Shown: in pieces, positions 37,401-50,656 of the stretch
Numbering within the stretch: position 1 is the first letter of the stretch
Layout: each line of letters opens with the position of its first letter
Source: Malurus cyaneus samueli
Lineage: Eukaryota; Chordata; Aves; Passeriformes; Maluridae
Direction: 5' to 3'
NCBI GenBank assembly: GCA_009741485.1
Contig: CM019215.1
Coordinates: forward strand, 79,562,407-79,626,406
DNA length: 64,000 bases
The notes under the pieces: generated by a model
Databases searched by the model: none
What the model was told of the DNA's origin: nothing
What the model saw: the letters and a program-made list of their open reading frames with translations, nothing else
Translations under genes and position numbers: made by a program

Positions 37401-38376
37401 TTTTTTTATTTTTATTTTTTTTTTCCTTTGTTTCTAAATTAGAGAGATTTGAAAGTAATGCTGTTGACATGTCTCTGGGGTCTTGATCCTGGGCAACCTT
37501 TCCCCATATTTTCTTATCTAGAATGAAATAATTGTGGTGTCTTAAATGTCGACACAATTTTTTATGGGAACAGTGATAAGACCATAGCTTTTATCCTCAT
37601 GAAATTATGATCTTCAAACAATTAAATTTCAGTTTTAGTAATCCATTATACTGTTAGAACTGAGAACAATTGAAATGCTTCATGGTGTTCAGTAGGGAGT
37701 ATTCAGTTCAACACAAATGCCTGAAAGGCCAGTTAGCCATATGTTTCCATTTCTGGGAAGGCATTCACTGTGCTCACAGTCCAACACATTATATCAAAAG
37801 TTATAAGTCACATTGTAGTTGAAGTCTACTGCTTTGTGGTTTCTGAAGCATCAGAAGCTTTGTTCAGCTTTGCTTTTGTTACAGAGACTGAAGTGTGGTG
37901 TTTTCCCTCCATTTTAGGTCGTAGAAACAGTGACATGAATGTGGTTTTCTTTAACCACTTTTGGTATAACGTCAGGTAACACATTTTTCATGTACTGCAG
38001 TCTTACAACTACCTCAGTTCTTTCTTTCTTAGTTTTATAATGGTAAATCTAACTCTGCTTCCCAGAAATGTGAGGTGAAAGAGATCCGTTCTGTTCATTG
38101 CTTTTCCAAGTAGAGCTGGTAATCTTTCTGAATAGATGCAATTTTTGTTATGAATCTATGCCAGTCACCTGCTACACTTCTGAAGATTCTTATCAGTTCC
38201 ATAATGCTAAATATTTGCAGTCCTTCAATTTACTTCTTTTCTTCTTCCTTACCATTTCTACTTCCCTTTTTATTTAAATAGCTTTACTAGTAGTCACTGG
38301 AGCTTATTATAGGTACAAGCCAGAATCAGCTCTGTCCTCTGAATCCAGATATCCTTGCACAAGAACCAGGACACAC
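34451..38376. other. AT-rich sequence without recognised genes
   Basis: No exon, RNA gene or mobile element was recognised. Homopolymers include T16 near 35138 and A25 at 36583-36607. Confidence 0.5.
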
Positions 38377-38436
38377 TGGGACACATCCAAGTAAGATGGG
38401 ACACATCCAGGTAAGATGGGACACATCCAGGTGAGA
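38377..38436. repeat. Tandem repeat, 3 copies of a 20-bp unit
   Basis: Three adjacent copies of tgggacacatccaggtaaga lie head to tail, with single-base differences in the first and third. A partial echo (aggacacac) precedes the array. This is a short minisatellite of unknown origin. Confidence 0.93.
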
Positions 38437-41400
38437 CAGTCTCGGGTCCTCTCCGCACCTGGGATGCAGAGGCTTGAGTTATATTATAGAGTCCATACCT
38501 GCTGTGTAAGCTCAGCTGCTAAGAAGTTGAATGAGGAGTTTATAAGGACAGCAAATGTTCAATATAACTGTTATTAAAAGAAATGGCTTTTGTGCTTTTA
38601 GAGAACAGGATGGCTAAAGTGAGGTTATGCAGCATTTTTCTGAAAAGTTTGGATCTTGCGGTGTTTAGAGGAAACAGTATCTTTTACTTTGTCCTCAGCA
38701 ATTATTAAAAAAGCAAAAAAAGAACTTGAATGGAATCACAAAATATTTGGTAGGCAAGAAGCCACTAGTGGAAATTGGTGAAAACATGAGCATATTTTTA
38801 ATTTTACCTCTACAGTATTTACTTATTTCCTGAAAAATAGCACACCCTTTTAGAAAGAAGTATATTTCTCCACGGGAGTTACGTCAACTCAAATCTGCTG
38901 AGATACAGAATTTGTCTTATGAAAAATGTGCGACAAAATTGTATGATACCACATGCTTTTTTGCTAAATTCAGTTGGTAAAATACTTTTCCAAACATGAA
39001 AGAGTGAAGAACAACCCACATCTTTTATGGACATCCCTTCTGAATCTCCTTTACTTCTGTTATTATTGAGTAGAATATTTGAATGTTCACGGTTATGGAA
39101 TACAATAAGGGTGGCCATATTCTTGTTGAAGTTTTCAGCTTTGCATGAAATAATTAAATATTCATTGAAGCAGAAAGAGAATAAGAATTACTTTATTGCC
39201 TTCTGGTTAGAGAAGAATAATAAGAATTATACTCTAGTCCTTTTCTCCAATAATACCTTAATGTGAAATTCTTTAATATGAAACCCATAAGCATTCATTG
39301 GAAAAGCAGCTGTAACTCGTCTCACCTACTAGAAGGCTAGAGTAATTCCCATTACATCAGTCTATTTCCAATCCAATACATATTTAATTATATACACATA
39401 CTTAAAATTTCAACAAATTGGAATTAGAAAGCTAGCTCTGCATTTTCAAAATACTTTGTAGACTGTCAGTGAGCACATATCCATTAGATATTCAGATGAT
39501 TCATGCGTAAAAAAAATATTTGAGCTGGTTTCCCCACTTCCTGGGCACTGAAATCTTTCATTAAACTACAGTTTAACAGACCTTGATCAGGATTTTTCTT
39601 TCTGATCCAGCAGCTGTTTCAGTGTATTTGCAAAGCAAGGTATAATGGAATCCATCTCAATGCAAGAACTAGTTTATAGTGATCTATGAAATATGTAGCC
39701 ATTCTTGATTTACACAATCAGTGTAAACAAGGAGCTGCACTTTACAAACATGAATGAAAATTATACTAACCTCAAAACTAGTCAGGCTATCATCAAATAA
39801 TAGAATAAAGAGTATAAACTTAGATTCTTCTTGGATTATCTTACTTTTTGTTCTCTCTTCCTTTTTTTCCTCTCTTTCCTTCCCATTCCACACCTAAATT
39901 CTTGTTTTAAAATTATTATTTGCTAGGTTTCAAATGATGCAGGTTTTAATTACCAGATACACCTGAAGGATGGAGGTCTATGCTTAGGTAGTGGTTAAAT
40001 GTTTATCTACATTGACTTCTAAAGTTCACTTATTGATAAGATACATAATTAAAAGGGAAGAATATGCATTCCTTCTTTAAGTGGAGTACATTTCAGTGAG
40101 TTCCTTAGGCATTCATCTTTTTTAACATTACATAGCTGGCTCCATTATCTTTAACCAGGCTATGCTTTCACTTGAAGTTAGACAAGAAATTAGGTAGTTG
40201 GCTGTATCAGAACCTTAAATCTTAAAAGAAATTTAATGTTACTGCCATTGGTTAAGCAGTTGATTGTTACCAAAAGAGCATTAACTGTATTTTTTATGCT
40301 GATGGTGATGCAGTTTATGCAGATAATTAAAGAAGCGGTTCAATTTTCATTTTCATTATACGCTTAAGTATCTGCTCAATCCAGATTAGATTTAATAGAG
40401 CTATTTGCATGCACATTTGATTGATTTGAAGCTTTGGCATACAAACAAATTGATATTGTTAAAGTTATTGACTGACTTACCCTGTGTTTCCTTATTTTAT
40501 TGACCTATTGAAATATTGTCAGCACTATAAAAATCTTTTAGCTAAGTGCTAAACTTGAGTCAATAGTCACAGAATGACTAAACAATACTGATTTTAAGGG
40601 ACATGCATGAATTTAAAAATTAGTACTTTAACTTTTTAAATGACTACTGAATGTTAAGTCAAACAGCTAAATAATACCTAAATAGATGCAAGATCAAACC
40701 AAAATTAAAAAAGATATTTTGTGTTTGAATTTAACAAAATAGTCATTTCATACCATGTACAATTAATTCAAAAATAATTAAACAAAGCTCAGTAAGAGCA
40801 GTTTAAAAAACTACAAGTTCATGTGCCAAGTTCATGGTACAAAAAGTAATATGGATATCTGTACCTCTCAGCTGCACAAAAAAAGTTTTAAAACTTTATT
40901 TTTTATGATATGTGCTGGAGGACAATTTCAGGTCCCTTTGTTTTCATAGGGTAAAATAGTGGTGATGAAAAGAAAGGCTTGGATGAAACCTGGGCAGTAG
41001 CATTTACAAATTTATCCAAGGAATTCAAATACTCGGTATTCAGTAGTCTCTCTGACTAACACCACAAATATTGCAGCAATATTTTGGCAAGATTATTGTT
41101 GAAAAGAAAATGCTGAAGTTACTGAGTGGCATCAGGATGACAGATGTAAGATGGTTACTCTCCTATTTCGGGAACCTGAAGTAAGGTAATATGGTGCATA
41201 GAAAAATAGAGATGTACCTCACTGAGGCAACTCTATACACTTCCCAAACAGATCTGTGCAATACCCTGAAAGAGATGCATCTACTTCTCATGCTGTAAAA
41301 GTTACATTTATTTCAAGATCAGAAAGCTGGAAACTGTGGAGTGAAGTTTTTTTGAGCTATTTTCCCTAACAGCCTTTCCAATTAAATTAATTTAAAAACA

Positions 41401-41667
41401 TAATTTCTCTGAACAAATACCATAAAATGTAAATGGGAATGTATCTCAGTGAAATATCTCATTGTCATATGTCCTCATCAGTTTTTTAAAGCAAATTATC
41501 ATCAAAATTTTAATGACAAATGGTAAAATATTTATTGCTTAACTTAATTTGTTGCATTTCCCAAAATACTTTAAAGTTAAAAGTTTAGGACAATATGATT
41601 TTTTTTTTGTCATCGGGTTCATGTATACAGAATTTCATGCATAAATCTGGAAAATAATTTTGAGAAT
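38437..41667. other. AT-rich sequence with a candidate noncoding element
   Basis: No gene was recognised. About 40240-40560 contains an octamer word ATTTGCAT (40403-40410) in a block of even-textured AT-rich DNA free of simple repeats, a weak candidate for a conserved noncoding element. Confidence 0.4.
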
Positions 41668-41835
41668 TTAGAAAAGTCTTCCTTATATCTAGTGAAAATT
41701 GACTCTCAGGCCCTGCTAACAAGTTTATCACGGTTTTTCTTGTAGGCCTCCTGTAAATACTGAAAGACTGCAAGGATGTTGTCCCAGAACCTTCTCTTTT
41801 CCAGAGTGAACAACCCCAGATTCTTTTGAACATTC
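41668..41835 (-). mobile_element. CR1 fragment
   Basis: Reading up the plus strand: 'aaaagtcttccttatatcta', 'ttgtaggcctcctgtaaat', 'actgaaagactgcaagg', 'agaaccttctcttttcca' and 'gtgaacaaccccagattc'. These are reversed CR1 blocks from the end of ORF2 into the 3' UTR. Neither the extreme 3' tail nor the RT region is present, so it is an internal remnant of an older copy. Confidence 0.82.
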
Positions 41836-44800
41836 TTGGACTACAGATTGCATCTTCATCCCCATCTACATGAAAGAGCAGTAATGGGTAGTAATCAAAA
41901 GGCTGTATCTGGGAAGTGTTTGATATGAATGTTATTTTGCATGGGTTTCCATACTTTTGTGTAACTGTATTGATCTTGATTTAAAAAAAAAAGAAAAGTA
42001 TAAAGAAGAAAAGTTATTATAATAACTATATTTACTATAGGCTAATAGGCTATAATAGGCTAAATTCATAATGTTTAGGTGTAATTTCTTTGCCTGTCCC
42101 TCACAGCTCTTTTCTGCTGTACAAAATGGTTGCTCTCCACATGGTCCAGGACATGGGCCTGTGCTTTTAAGGCATGTTCAGTAGAAATAAATCGCCAAAT
42201 GTCAGTCTTTAGCAAGCCAAATAAATCAGGCCATAGCTTCTATAGGAACAGTAAGTTACTGTGATTTCAATAGCTGTGAATTCGTGAGAAGAATTTAATA
42301 AAATAGGTATTTACAATGTATTTCTTTGCATTATAGTAGATGACTGATTGTAAGGGCTGCTAATCTATTTATATGTAGTTATTTGTTGATTGACTAATAT
42401 GCCTCCAATATTTACTTATGAACAATCACATTTAGATTTTAGTTGTTTAAAAACACTTTTGTCTGTGGTGTAATGCAGAAATATATAATAAGAACTAAAT
42501 TGTTTATCAAGGTACAGGTTATCTGTGGTGGCTGGGTAAAAAGCATATAGGTACACATAGGTACAACCCTTCCTTTGGTCTCTTTTCCCGTGCTTTTGCT
42601 ATTCTGCTGTGATAAATAAATGGGAAATCACTGCAGGACACATTAAGAAGTGGAGAAAAACCTCTCAAATACTAATTAAATAGTATTATGAAGTAGGTGA
42701 TTTTTCCATACTTATATTTATTTTGGTGTTTGATCTTCAGAAATATATCAGAAACCAAGTTTTCCAAAAGCATATATATGCCTTTGAAAGTTGAAAATCA
42801 GATTTTCAGATACACATCCCCTCCCACTCCAGTGGCTGTCCTTCAGTCCTTTAAATGCAACTCTATGAGCTTATATCTATGTGAAGATTTTCCCAGAATT
42901 TTTCTGTCTCAGAGAAAGTGTCTTGTGGGATATTCAGTCAGGGGAAAAAAATCAATTTGCTTTGACTTATTGGGTCAATTACAATCAGCAGGTTCATCTT
43001 GAAGATATACCATTTAGAAGGAAAAAAATTTAGAAAGACATTTGTTGAAGACATTTGAATTAACAATTTATTAGGTCACCAATTACATAAGAAGAAAAAG
43101 ACATTTAACCATCTAGTATAAAATCTTCTAGAAATTATTCCTTACTCTATATTATCTTCTAAGATTTTCTTTGAAATTGTTTTTTGTTTAATCACTTTCA
43201 CATAATTGCTAGTTCCATGATGGTACACACTGTATTGATTTTTTAAGTGGTCATAAAATACTTGAGGCATATACTCGCCTGTTATATTTTATCATCAAAA
43301 TATTTTTAATCTAAATAAACTGAGGGTCTTTATTATGGATGGGTTCTATTCAAATATAAGAATTTATCATTTAATGCACAGTTTTAGTGCCTACTGGATG
43401 CACTTGAGTGTTGCATGCTATTTTTCATACAAAAACTGAGTCGTAGGTATACATTTTAACCCCAAGCCAGTCACTGGATCATAAAACAAGTCTCAGTCTA
43501 AAAATTAAATACATAGGATTTTGAACAAATTAAAAAAAAATTGATAAAGAATCAGGGAAATAACTTTGGCTATAATCACAGATCTTCCACAGTAAATGAT
43601 AAATCAGTGTAAAAGTTTGTGTTGGCCACTTATTGAGTAGACAGCTGGTGCGAAGTATTTATATAACAGTATCTAAAGACCTCCTGTCAACAAATTTCAC
43701 CAGGCCAAATAAGTTGATGTCGAAAAAATTATGCTTGTACTCATTTTGATAGATTAACATAAGTGTTGTCCAAAAAGTAGCAAATTATTTTGAAATTTGG
43801 TTTTGTAATGAGCTAATGATTTTTAGGCTGACATTTCCACTTTCAGAATTATGTTTGGATTAATTTATTTTTCTTCCAAGTTATGTCATCAAAATTTCAT
43901 TTCTCATTATCTCTGTGATTTTTCTATTAATAAGAAGAAGGATCATTGAGGTCAGTTCATCTTGGTGGAGAAGGGAATATACTCTAACATTAAAAAAATA
44001 ACAAGCTGGCTGCACAAGTTTGTTTCCCTGTGTAATAACTCTGGAAATATTTATTGAAATGTTTACTATTGACCTAGCTTACCTGCTGCAGAACGTAATA
44101 GAGAAAAGTAAAAAAAAAATTTATATTGACTGAGTCACCTAGAAAGCTAAATGAAAGGAAATCCATCAAGCCCATTTTACTCTTCAAAAGGTGATTAAAC
44201 ATACTTTTGACTCTGATAATTATGCTACTTAGACCTTTTAGCTGTTTAAAGTCCTTTCTAAACTGAATTATAAACAAGATGTAGTATTCTTTGGGGAAAA
44301 AAAAAAAACCAAAACAAACACTTCTGAAACTGGAAAAAAAAAAAACAGATCAGTGAGTTTCTAAATAAATGTGAATTTTTTTTTATGCAGCATTCAGAAT
44401 CCGCAATGTTCATCTTTAGATGTAATTTTATGTATCAGTGTATTCCAGTCTACTCTTTTATACATTTACCTCATACTCATGCTCAAGAGTTCTAGTAAAT
44501 CAGACTTCAATAGCCTGTTCACAAAAAAAAAGATGAGACAGAACCTGAGATTATGAACCCATTTCAGACTGTAATTAAGTCAATGAAAGCATCTTAGTGA
44601 CCACAGCAGACTTCGAATCAGTCACTAATGCAGTTGTCATGTACTATCTCGGAAGCATAAAATTTTAAACTTAAAATAAAAAGGGCAGGGAACATTAAAT
44701 ATCAGGGTGATTTCTGTCTGCCAAAAAAAAGCCAAGGTGCACTGCAAAAAGTACCTTATTTGACATATTTGCTGACTTGTATTTAAACAGTCTGTGAGAG

Positions 44801-44884
44801 CCTCTGTAAGTCAATACAGGAAGGAAAGTAACTGAGCTCCTGGTATGAAGTATGTAATGAAAATGAGACTTTAGCTACCAGACA
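41836..44884. other. AT-rich sequence without recognised genes
   Basis: No supported gene. A small imperfect reiteration of 'aggctaata' and 'aggctataat' lies at about 42040-42062. Open frames (for example 42697-43002 plus) have no family motif. Confidence 0.5.
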
Positions 44885-44935
44885 GTCAAAGTCTGATCCA
44901 ATTCTCATCAAAATCAATATGAAGTGTAACTGCTA
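44885..44935 (-). repeat. Relic of the same ancient hairpin-type repeat
   Basis: The tract 'caaagtctgatccaattctc' followed by 'atcaaaatcaatatgaagtg' resembles one arm and the core of the ancient repeat also suspected at 18348 ('cctgatccaaagcccattg' followed by 'aagtcaatggaaag'). The match is short and diverged. Confidence 0.4.
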
Positions 44936-46858
44936 TCTTATAATTTCCTTTGTTGAATGATGAGGTCTGCAGAGCTATAACAATAAAGTTTTACTAATGA
45001 TGTTGGAGTCGAGACTGTCAGTAAATGTCTGTGAATTTGGGCTCCAAGGTCTGCAGCAATAGCTGACACATGTTCAGAGATCTCTAGATAAGCTTACAGG
45101 GATCAAAAAATAATAATTTAAATAGAACATTTATACTTCGTGGGAATCAATTTGATGAAAACAGAACTTTGTGCCACTTTTTTTTTTCTTTTTTTGTGCT
45201 TAATAATCTCAGTTTGCCACAAGCATGCTCTCTGGGCAGAGAGCATGTAGAATACGGTTGTAGAGAAAATTGTTGTAGACAAGGACAGTTTTTTCCCCTG
45301 AAATTTATTTTGGGATCGCAAATTACTGTCACTAGGCAAATGTCATCTGAAGAAGAAAGATGATACTACAATATGCCCAGGTGAAAAGAAACGAATTCCA
45401 CAAACACTGAGATCCTGCACTGAAAAGTCTTATCTACAATATAGAGTGATGATTTGTTGTAAGTAGATGTTAATTTATTTGAAATAATAGAAAATATGAA
45501 TCTACATGGCTGTCTAATGCATAGATATCTCTGAACGTGGCTCAAGAGACTCTTGTTCATGAAGTCTCTACAAATCTAAATTTACAAACCCTTGAGTATG
45601 GAGGTGAGAAAATATTTCTCTACATAAAAAAGTTTCTGAATCTCTTTTATATTCTCCTACTGGTGGAACAGTGTTCTGACCTACTCAAGATCTCTCAAAG
45701 CATATGATAAAACTAAAATATTTCCTCATCTGAAATAAGCAATGTAGTTTTTTGAGATATTGCATCTGAGACTCTGTTTTGGTTTATTTTTTATTTATGC
45801 TGAAAAGCTAACGATACAGAGAGAAAAAGGAACTACTTCCAGTCCTCTGCAAAATTCAACATTCATTTCATTTTGAAGATAAAGTTATTTCCAGGTACCA
45901 ACTTTTAGCAGAGCATTCAGGCACTTCACTTAATCAAATCTAGGCTAAAGATGGGAAGAATAATTTAGGTTACTTTTTTTGGAAGGAGCTTTTTTAAAAA
46001 AATAAACAAGTATTAAAATATTGAGTGTAGCTTTCATCCTATAAGATCTGGTATTATGTGAAAAACAAGCTGATTTTCTTCCAACAGTATGAAAAGCAAT
46101 TTAATTTGATTTTCTTAATCACTAGGTAACCATATTCTTGTCCTTCTTTCTCTTTACTGGGGTTTCTCTACTTAATTGCCTATGAAAATAGATAAATAAT
46201 CACAGTAGCATAAAAATCTTTATTTAGTCAGAGTTAGCCAATTTGAGTTATTTGGTATACTTGTGTTTTAGATCTGATTTTCTATATTGTTTCAACCCTA
46301 TGTGGGCACCTCATCTTTTCAGGCTTGTATCAGTGATGACAGGCTCCCTGAGTGAAAAGCCTGATCTTGAATCCAACATAATTCTTCCACTACTTGAATT
46401 ATCTGACAATTTCCCTGCAGCAATGAAATTTAACTGAAACTGAGAAAGAGGAAGAATTATGTTTTAGAAAATGAGGAAACACTGGTTTTCAGAACAAAAA
46501 AAAAAAAAAAAAAAAAAAAAAAGCATGTAAGTGGGTAAATACTAAAGCAGACATATCTCTGTAGAGCTTTTTTCTGTAGTCAGAAAATACATTGAGGATT
46601 GTGTTTTCTCCCCAGGACTAGTGATCTACCAATAATTGTCAGCTTTGTTATACAGGGCCTCTATTAAGTGGACCATGTATGCTATGGTTTTGACTTTGTA
46701 TCTATTGAAGTAAAGAGATGGTGAAAAAAAAAAAAAAAAAGGGTCACATTTGGCAGATGCTGCCTCCATTTTCATGATTTTAATGGCAGTATTGTAAAAC
46801 GAAATGGGAAGGACCCATTAAGCTTTCACAATAAAATAAAACAAAACAACAAAACAAA

Positions 46859-46889
<31 letters not shown>

Positions 46890-47342
46890 AAACCCCACCA
46901 ACAAAGTGTCATTTAGGACAAAAGTGAATTACTAATATAATTCAAAGTCCTGAGGTCACACAGACCCCTTTCCAACTTTTTGATTTTTTTTAAGTATTTA
47001 CCCTGAATTTGATTTTTTTAATTGATCTTTTAAGTATTTGAGGTCAACTACTCATCTGTCTTTTGATTTATTTTTATAGTTTCAAGGGATCATATCTGCA
47101 AAACTGTCACACATTTGAATTGCATATGTAAGCATGTGAAAGCTCTCAAGGTGCTAGATGACAATTCCTGAATATTTATTCGTCTTAGATCGTCTCTCTC
47201 CTTGCTTCAGTAGTCTTCATGTTTATAGAAGAAGCTGAGAAAATGCATCTGCCTGGATCTACCAGTGACGAGAGTGTGTGGTTTGTGTGCCTGTGCACTT
47301 GTGCTCACACACCTGCTTGGGACAGTGCACTCACTCAGTGGG
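44936..47342. other. AT-rich sequence without recognised genes, several A-runs
   Basis: Long A-runs lie at 46496-46522 (27), 46724-46740 (17) and 46856-46881 (26, inside an A/C-rich tract). None is preceded by a clear polyadenylation hexamer plus coding sequence. No gene was recognised. Confidence 0.5.
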
Positions 47343-48438
47343 CACCGTGGGTGCCAGGTGCCCACCAAAGACAGCCTTATCACCCCCTCACAGCTGGGCA
47401 GGAGAGAGAACATGGAGCAAAAGGTCCATGAGTTGGGATAAGGGCAGGGAGGGATCACTCATCTATTGCTGTCATGGGCAAAACAGACTTAACTTGAGAA
47501 AATTAGTTGAATTTCTTACCAGTAAAAATTGGACCTGGATAATGAGAAGTAAAACAAATCTTAACAACACCTTCACCCCACTTCTCCCTCTTTCCTCACC
47601 TAAACTTTATTCCTGATTGTCAACCTCCTCCGATGGCATGGTGCATGGAGATAGGACGTGGGGGTTATGGCCAGTTCATCACAGGTTGTTCCTGCCTCTG
47701 CTTCCTCCTCAGGGAGTCCTTCACCTGCTTCGGCATTGGGTTCATCTCATGGAAGACAGTCCTCCATAAACTTATCCAATGTGAGTCTTTCCCATGGGCT
47801 ACTGTACTTCAGGAACAGCTCTGTGGTGGGTCTCCTTCCTTTGGGTACAATCCTTCAGGAACAGGCAGCTCCGACGCTGGTCCTCACACAGGTGCAAAAT
47901 CCTATCAGAAAATCTCCTCCAGCATGGTCTTCTCTCTTCATGGTTCTCCAAGTCCTGCCAAAAGCCTGCTCCAGGTTTCCCATAGGGTCAAAGTCGGTTT
48001 TTAGTCATCGACCTGCTCCAGAGGGGGGCTCCCCCATGGGCTACACATGCATCTCTTCACCCCTGACTTCCATAGGCTGCAGGGGCAGAGCTGCTTCACC
48101 ATGATCTTCACCGTGGGCTGCAAGGGAATCTCTACTCTGGCTCATGCTGCACCTCCTGTCCCTCCTTCTGCACTGACCTTGGTGCTTGCAGAGTTGTTCT
48201 GCTCACATGCTCTCACTCCTTCTCTGGCTGCAATTGCATTTGCTCAATAATAATTTTCCCTCTTGAACATGTTATCCCAGAGACTTTACTGTCCTCACTG
48301 TTTGGATTGGCCTTGGACAGTCCATGCCAGCTGGCCTTGGCTCTGCTGGAGATGGAGCAAGCTTCTCCCAGCTTCTCAAAGCCACCCCTGTAGCCTCCCA
48401 CCCTCACTACCAAAACCTGGCCATGCAAACCCAATACA
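47343..48438 (-). mobile_element. Solo LTR of an avian endogenous retrovirus (ERVL-like)
   Basis: In minus orientation the element starts TGTATTGGGTTTGCATGG (48438 downward), passes 'gctacaggggtggctt', 'gggataacatgttcaag', 'aagcaccaaggtcagtg', 'gattcccttgcagccca', 'aggaacaacctgtgatga' and 'tttgcccatgacagcaat', and ends with 'ctttggtgggcacctggc'. This order matches a long avian LTR-type repeat I recall, with internal imperfect reiterations (ttcaggaacag at 47808 and 47854, 46 bases apart). A possible polyadenylation signal AATAAA reads at 47611-47606. The 5 bases gtggg flank both sides (47338-47342 and 48439-48443), a candidate target duplication, although the 3' terminus does not end in CA. 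No gag, pol or env sequence adjoins it. Open frames across it are chance. Confidence 0.8.
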
Positions 48439-50656
48439 GTGGGAAATACTAGTTCTGCAATGCAAAATATTTCCTACAGAGAAACAGTGAGTCCCTAAGA
48501 TAAGAGATGGGCATATTATTATTATCTTGTATTACAGATATTAAAATAAGCATTTTCTGGTACACAATGCATATCAAGGGGCAGAATGAAAGCTGGACAA
48601 AAGGAGGAGTGTGGAAGAGGCAGAAAAAAAGGGATAGGTATGAGGCTCCTTAGTGCCTTTTCCTCTTCACATGTGGGCTGCAATCCCTCTGCTCCTCACT
48701 TGCTCACTGTTAAGTGCTATGTGGGTTAGCAAGGTATTGTCATGGTTATTGAATACAATAGAGAGGCTAGAGATTCGTGATTGCAGCAGTAGTCTTGGGT
48801 GGAAGCTGGGAGCAGTAATGATGTTTTTCCAGGTTTGCTTTTGTCTGACTCATTGAGATTAGTATTGTTAACAAGCAGCAGCACAATTTCAAAGTACATG
48901 AGAGGAACGTCTAGTGGTCTGGAAATACAGCCTAATGGTTATAACATACTCTTAAAAGTGCATAGAGGAGAGTTTCAGTTTTCCTTGGTAGTTGTCCCCA
49001 TTTTCTAAAAGGGCAGGAGATGCAAGGGAGGAGAGAGACATAAAATGTACTTGAAAGGAATTACATATTTCATAAATGCTAGCAGCTGGGAGACATGGCA
49101 TTTGGCTTTCTAGTGCTCTCAGGATTGGCAAGGCTCTCTAGCTATCAGAATCATACTTAAGAAACTTAAAAACATTCCACTCTGATTGAAAACATTGTCA
49201 AGAATTACAGGCCTTGGTCATTCATCTCCGCCAAAACAACTCTTGCTGACAGATTTTCTTTTGCCTGTGTAGAGATGACAACATTTTGCTTGAAATCCTG
49301 GCAAAGGTGTGGGTTTTTTTAACCATATTCCTAGATGTCAAGACTTTCATTAATGTCTTGAAATTCCCATTCTACAGAGAAAAAGTTAAACTTTTAGAAG
49401 AAACAAATCAATGGTATAACTGTTCTCAAATTAGTTTTTCTGCATTATGCCTGATAAAGTATATTGCTCAGCACTACATCTTGAAAAGTGTTACACATTT
49501 GTCTTTAAGCTGTTTAAAAACATCAGCTTTCTTTGCTTTCCTCTTCCTGTCCTTTTTTTTGCTTTTCCAAATACCTTTGCAATTTTCTTTGCTGTCTCAG
49601 TGCACACCAGTGCAACATCAATTTGATGTTATTATCAAAGTCTTGGAAATAAAAGCTGTGGCAAGCTGCTCACTGGAGATTTGATCTTTGACAAATAAGC
49701 TTGTGTCAGTGCATCTAAAAAAACCCTGAGTCCATACCTCTGTTTTCCTGCCAATAGGGTCTTGGCAGGGATGCAATTAAAAAGAGAAAATCAATCTGTT
49801 CTCTGCTGTCTTATTTCTGAAGAATGGCATTGAGCTGCCAGGCTGTGAAGATGTGGGATTGTAAATACAGAGAATCCTCGTGAATTCCACTTTCCTCACT
49901 GGTTTCTAAATGAGTCTGATTTATCAAAGCATTAGAATGAGATGGAGGAAAGGCTGAGATAAAGGGCAGTGGGTTTTTTAGCTGACTTCTGATAACTCGA
50001 AGGATGTTGTGCCCTGTTTCAAAATTAAACCATAAAAACCCACCCAAATTACACCCTCCAGGGATCACTTATTTTTTGATTTTCAGAAGGGTTGAATAGG
50101 TAGAAATCCTTAGGGTTTACAAAATCTGTGATAATCACATATTTTAATTTTTTTCCCCCATCTAAATGTGAGTTTTGGAACACAAGTGTCAAAAATATTG
50201 GTTTGAAAATGATTTTGATTTTCCTAAACCTGATGGATTAAGTCAGTTACAAGGCTGCCCAACTTATGAAATGCTTTTGTTCCCAGAGCAGCAAACATTC
50301 TCATTCCACATAGTATAACTTTTACCTTTTTGGTATTCCTTCTGATGTCACTGATACTCCTTGCCTTTGGAAACCTCAACAAATGTTCACATTTCTGTAG
50401 AAATTTTGATTGAGTCAGTTCCATATTCATCTACAAGTTTCAGTGCAGAAAACCAAAATTATGAACAAGATGAACTGAATACACAGGTGCACTTACTGTG
50501 ATTTTAAAATGACCATTCTCCAGTTTCTTAAAAAAACCCAAACACTCACTATTTTTAACATCAACAGTTAACAATCCATAACCCACTCTTGGGGCTGCTG
50601 TTTCTTCGACTCCCTACATACCTGGGTTCAGAATCAAGACTTTGCAGACTGGCCCG
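48439..50656. other. Sequence between the two LTRs, no genes recognised
   Basis: The two LTRs are in opposite orientation and of different sequence, so this 2.2 kb is not a provirus interior. No retroviral motif or other gene was recognised. The plus-strand frame at 49286-49684 is open but featureless. Confidence 0.6.

Noticed and set aside
38377..38436. CRISPR-like direct repeats
   Set aside because: The units are directly adjacent with no unique spacers, and the DNA is vertebrate.
38735..38780. 'ggaatcacaaaatatttggt' as a CR1 tail
   Set aside because: Only about 20 bases are similar and no further CR1 blocks follow.
46496..46522. Poly(A) run after an open frame at 46243-46437
   Set aside because: The frame has no recognisable protein and no AATAAA-type signal precedes the run.
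47633..48104. Overlapping plus-strand open frames of 123 and 148 codons
   Set aside because: They lie wholly within the minus-strand LTR and show no protein family; the LTR's GC-rich text simply lacks stops.
49286..49684. 132-codon plus-strand open frame between the two LTRs
   Set aside because: No gag, pol, env or other signature; hydrophobic content follows from T-rich DNA.
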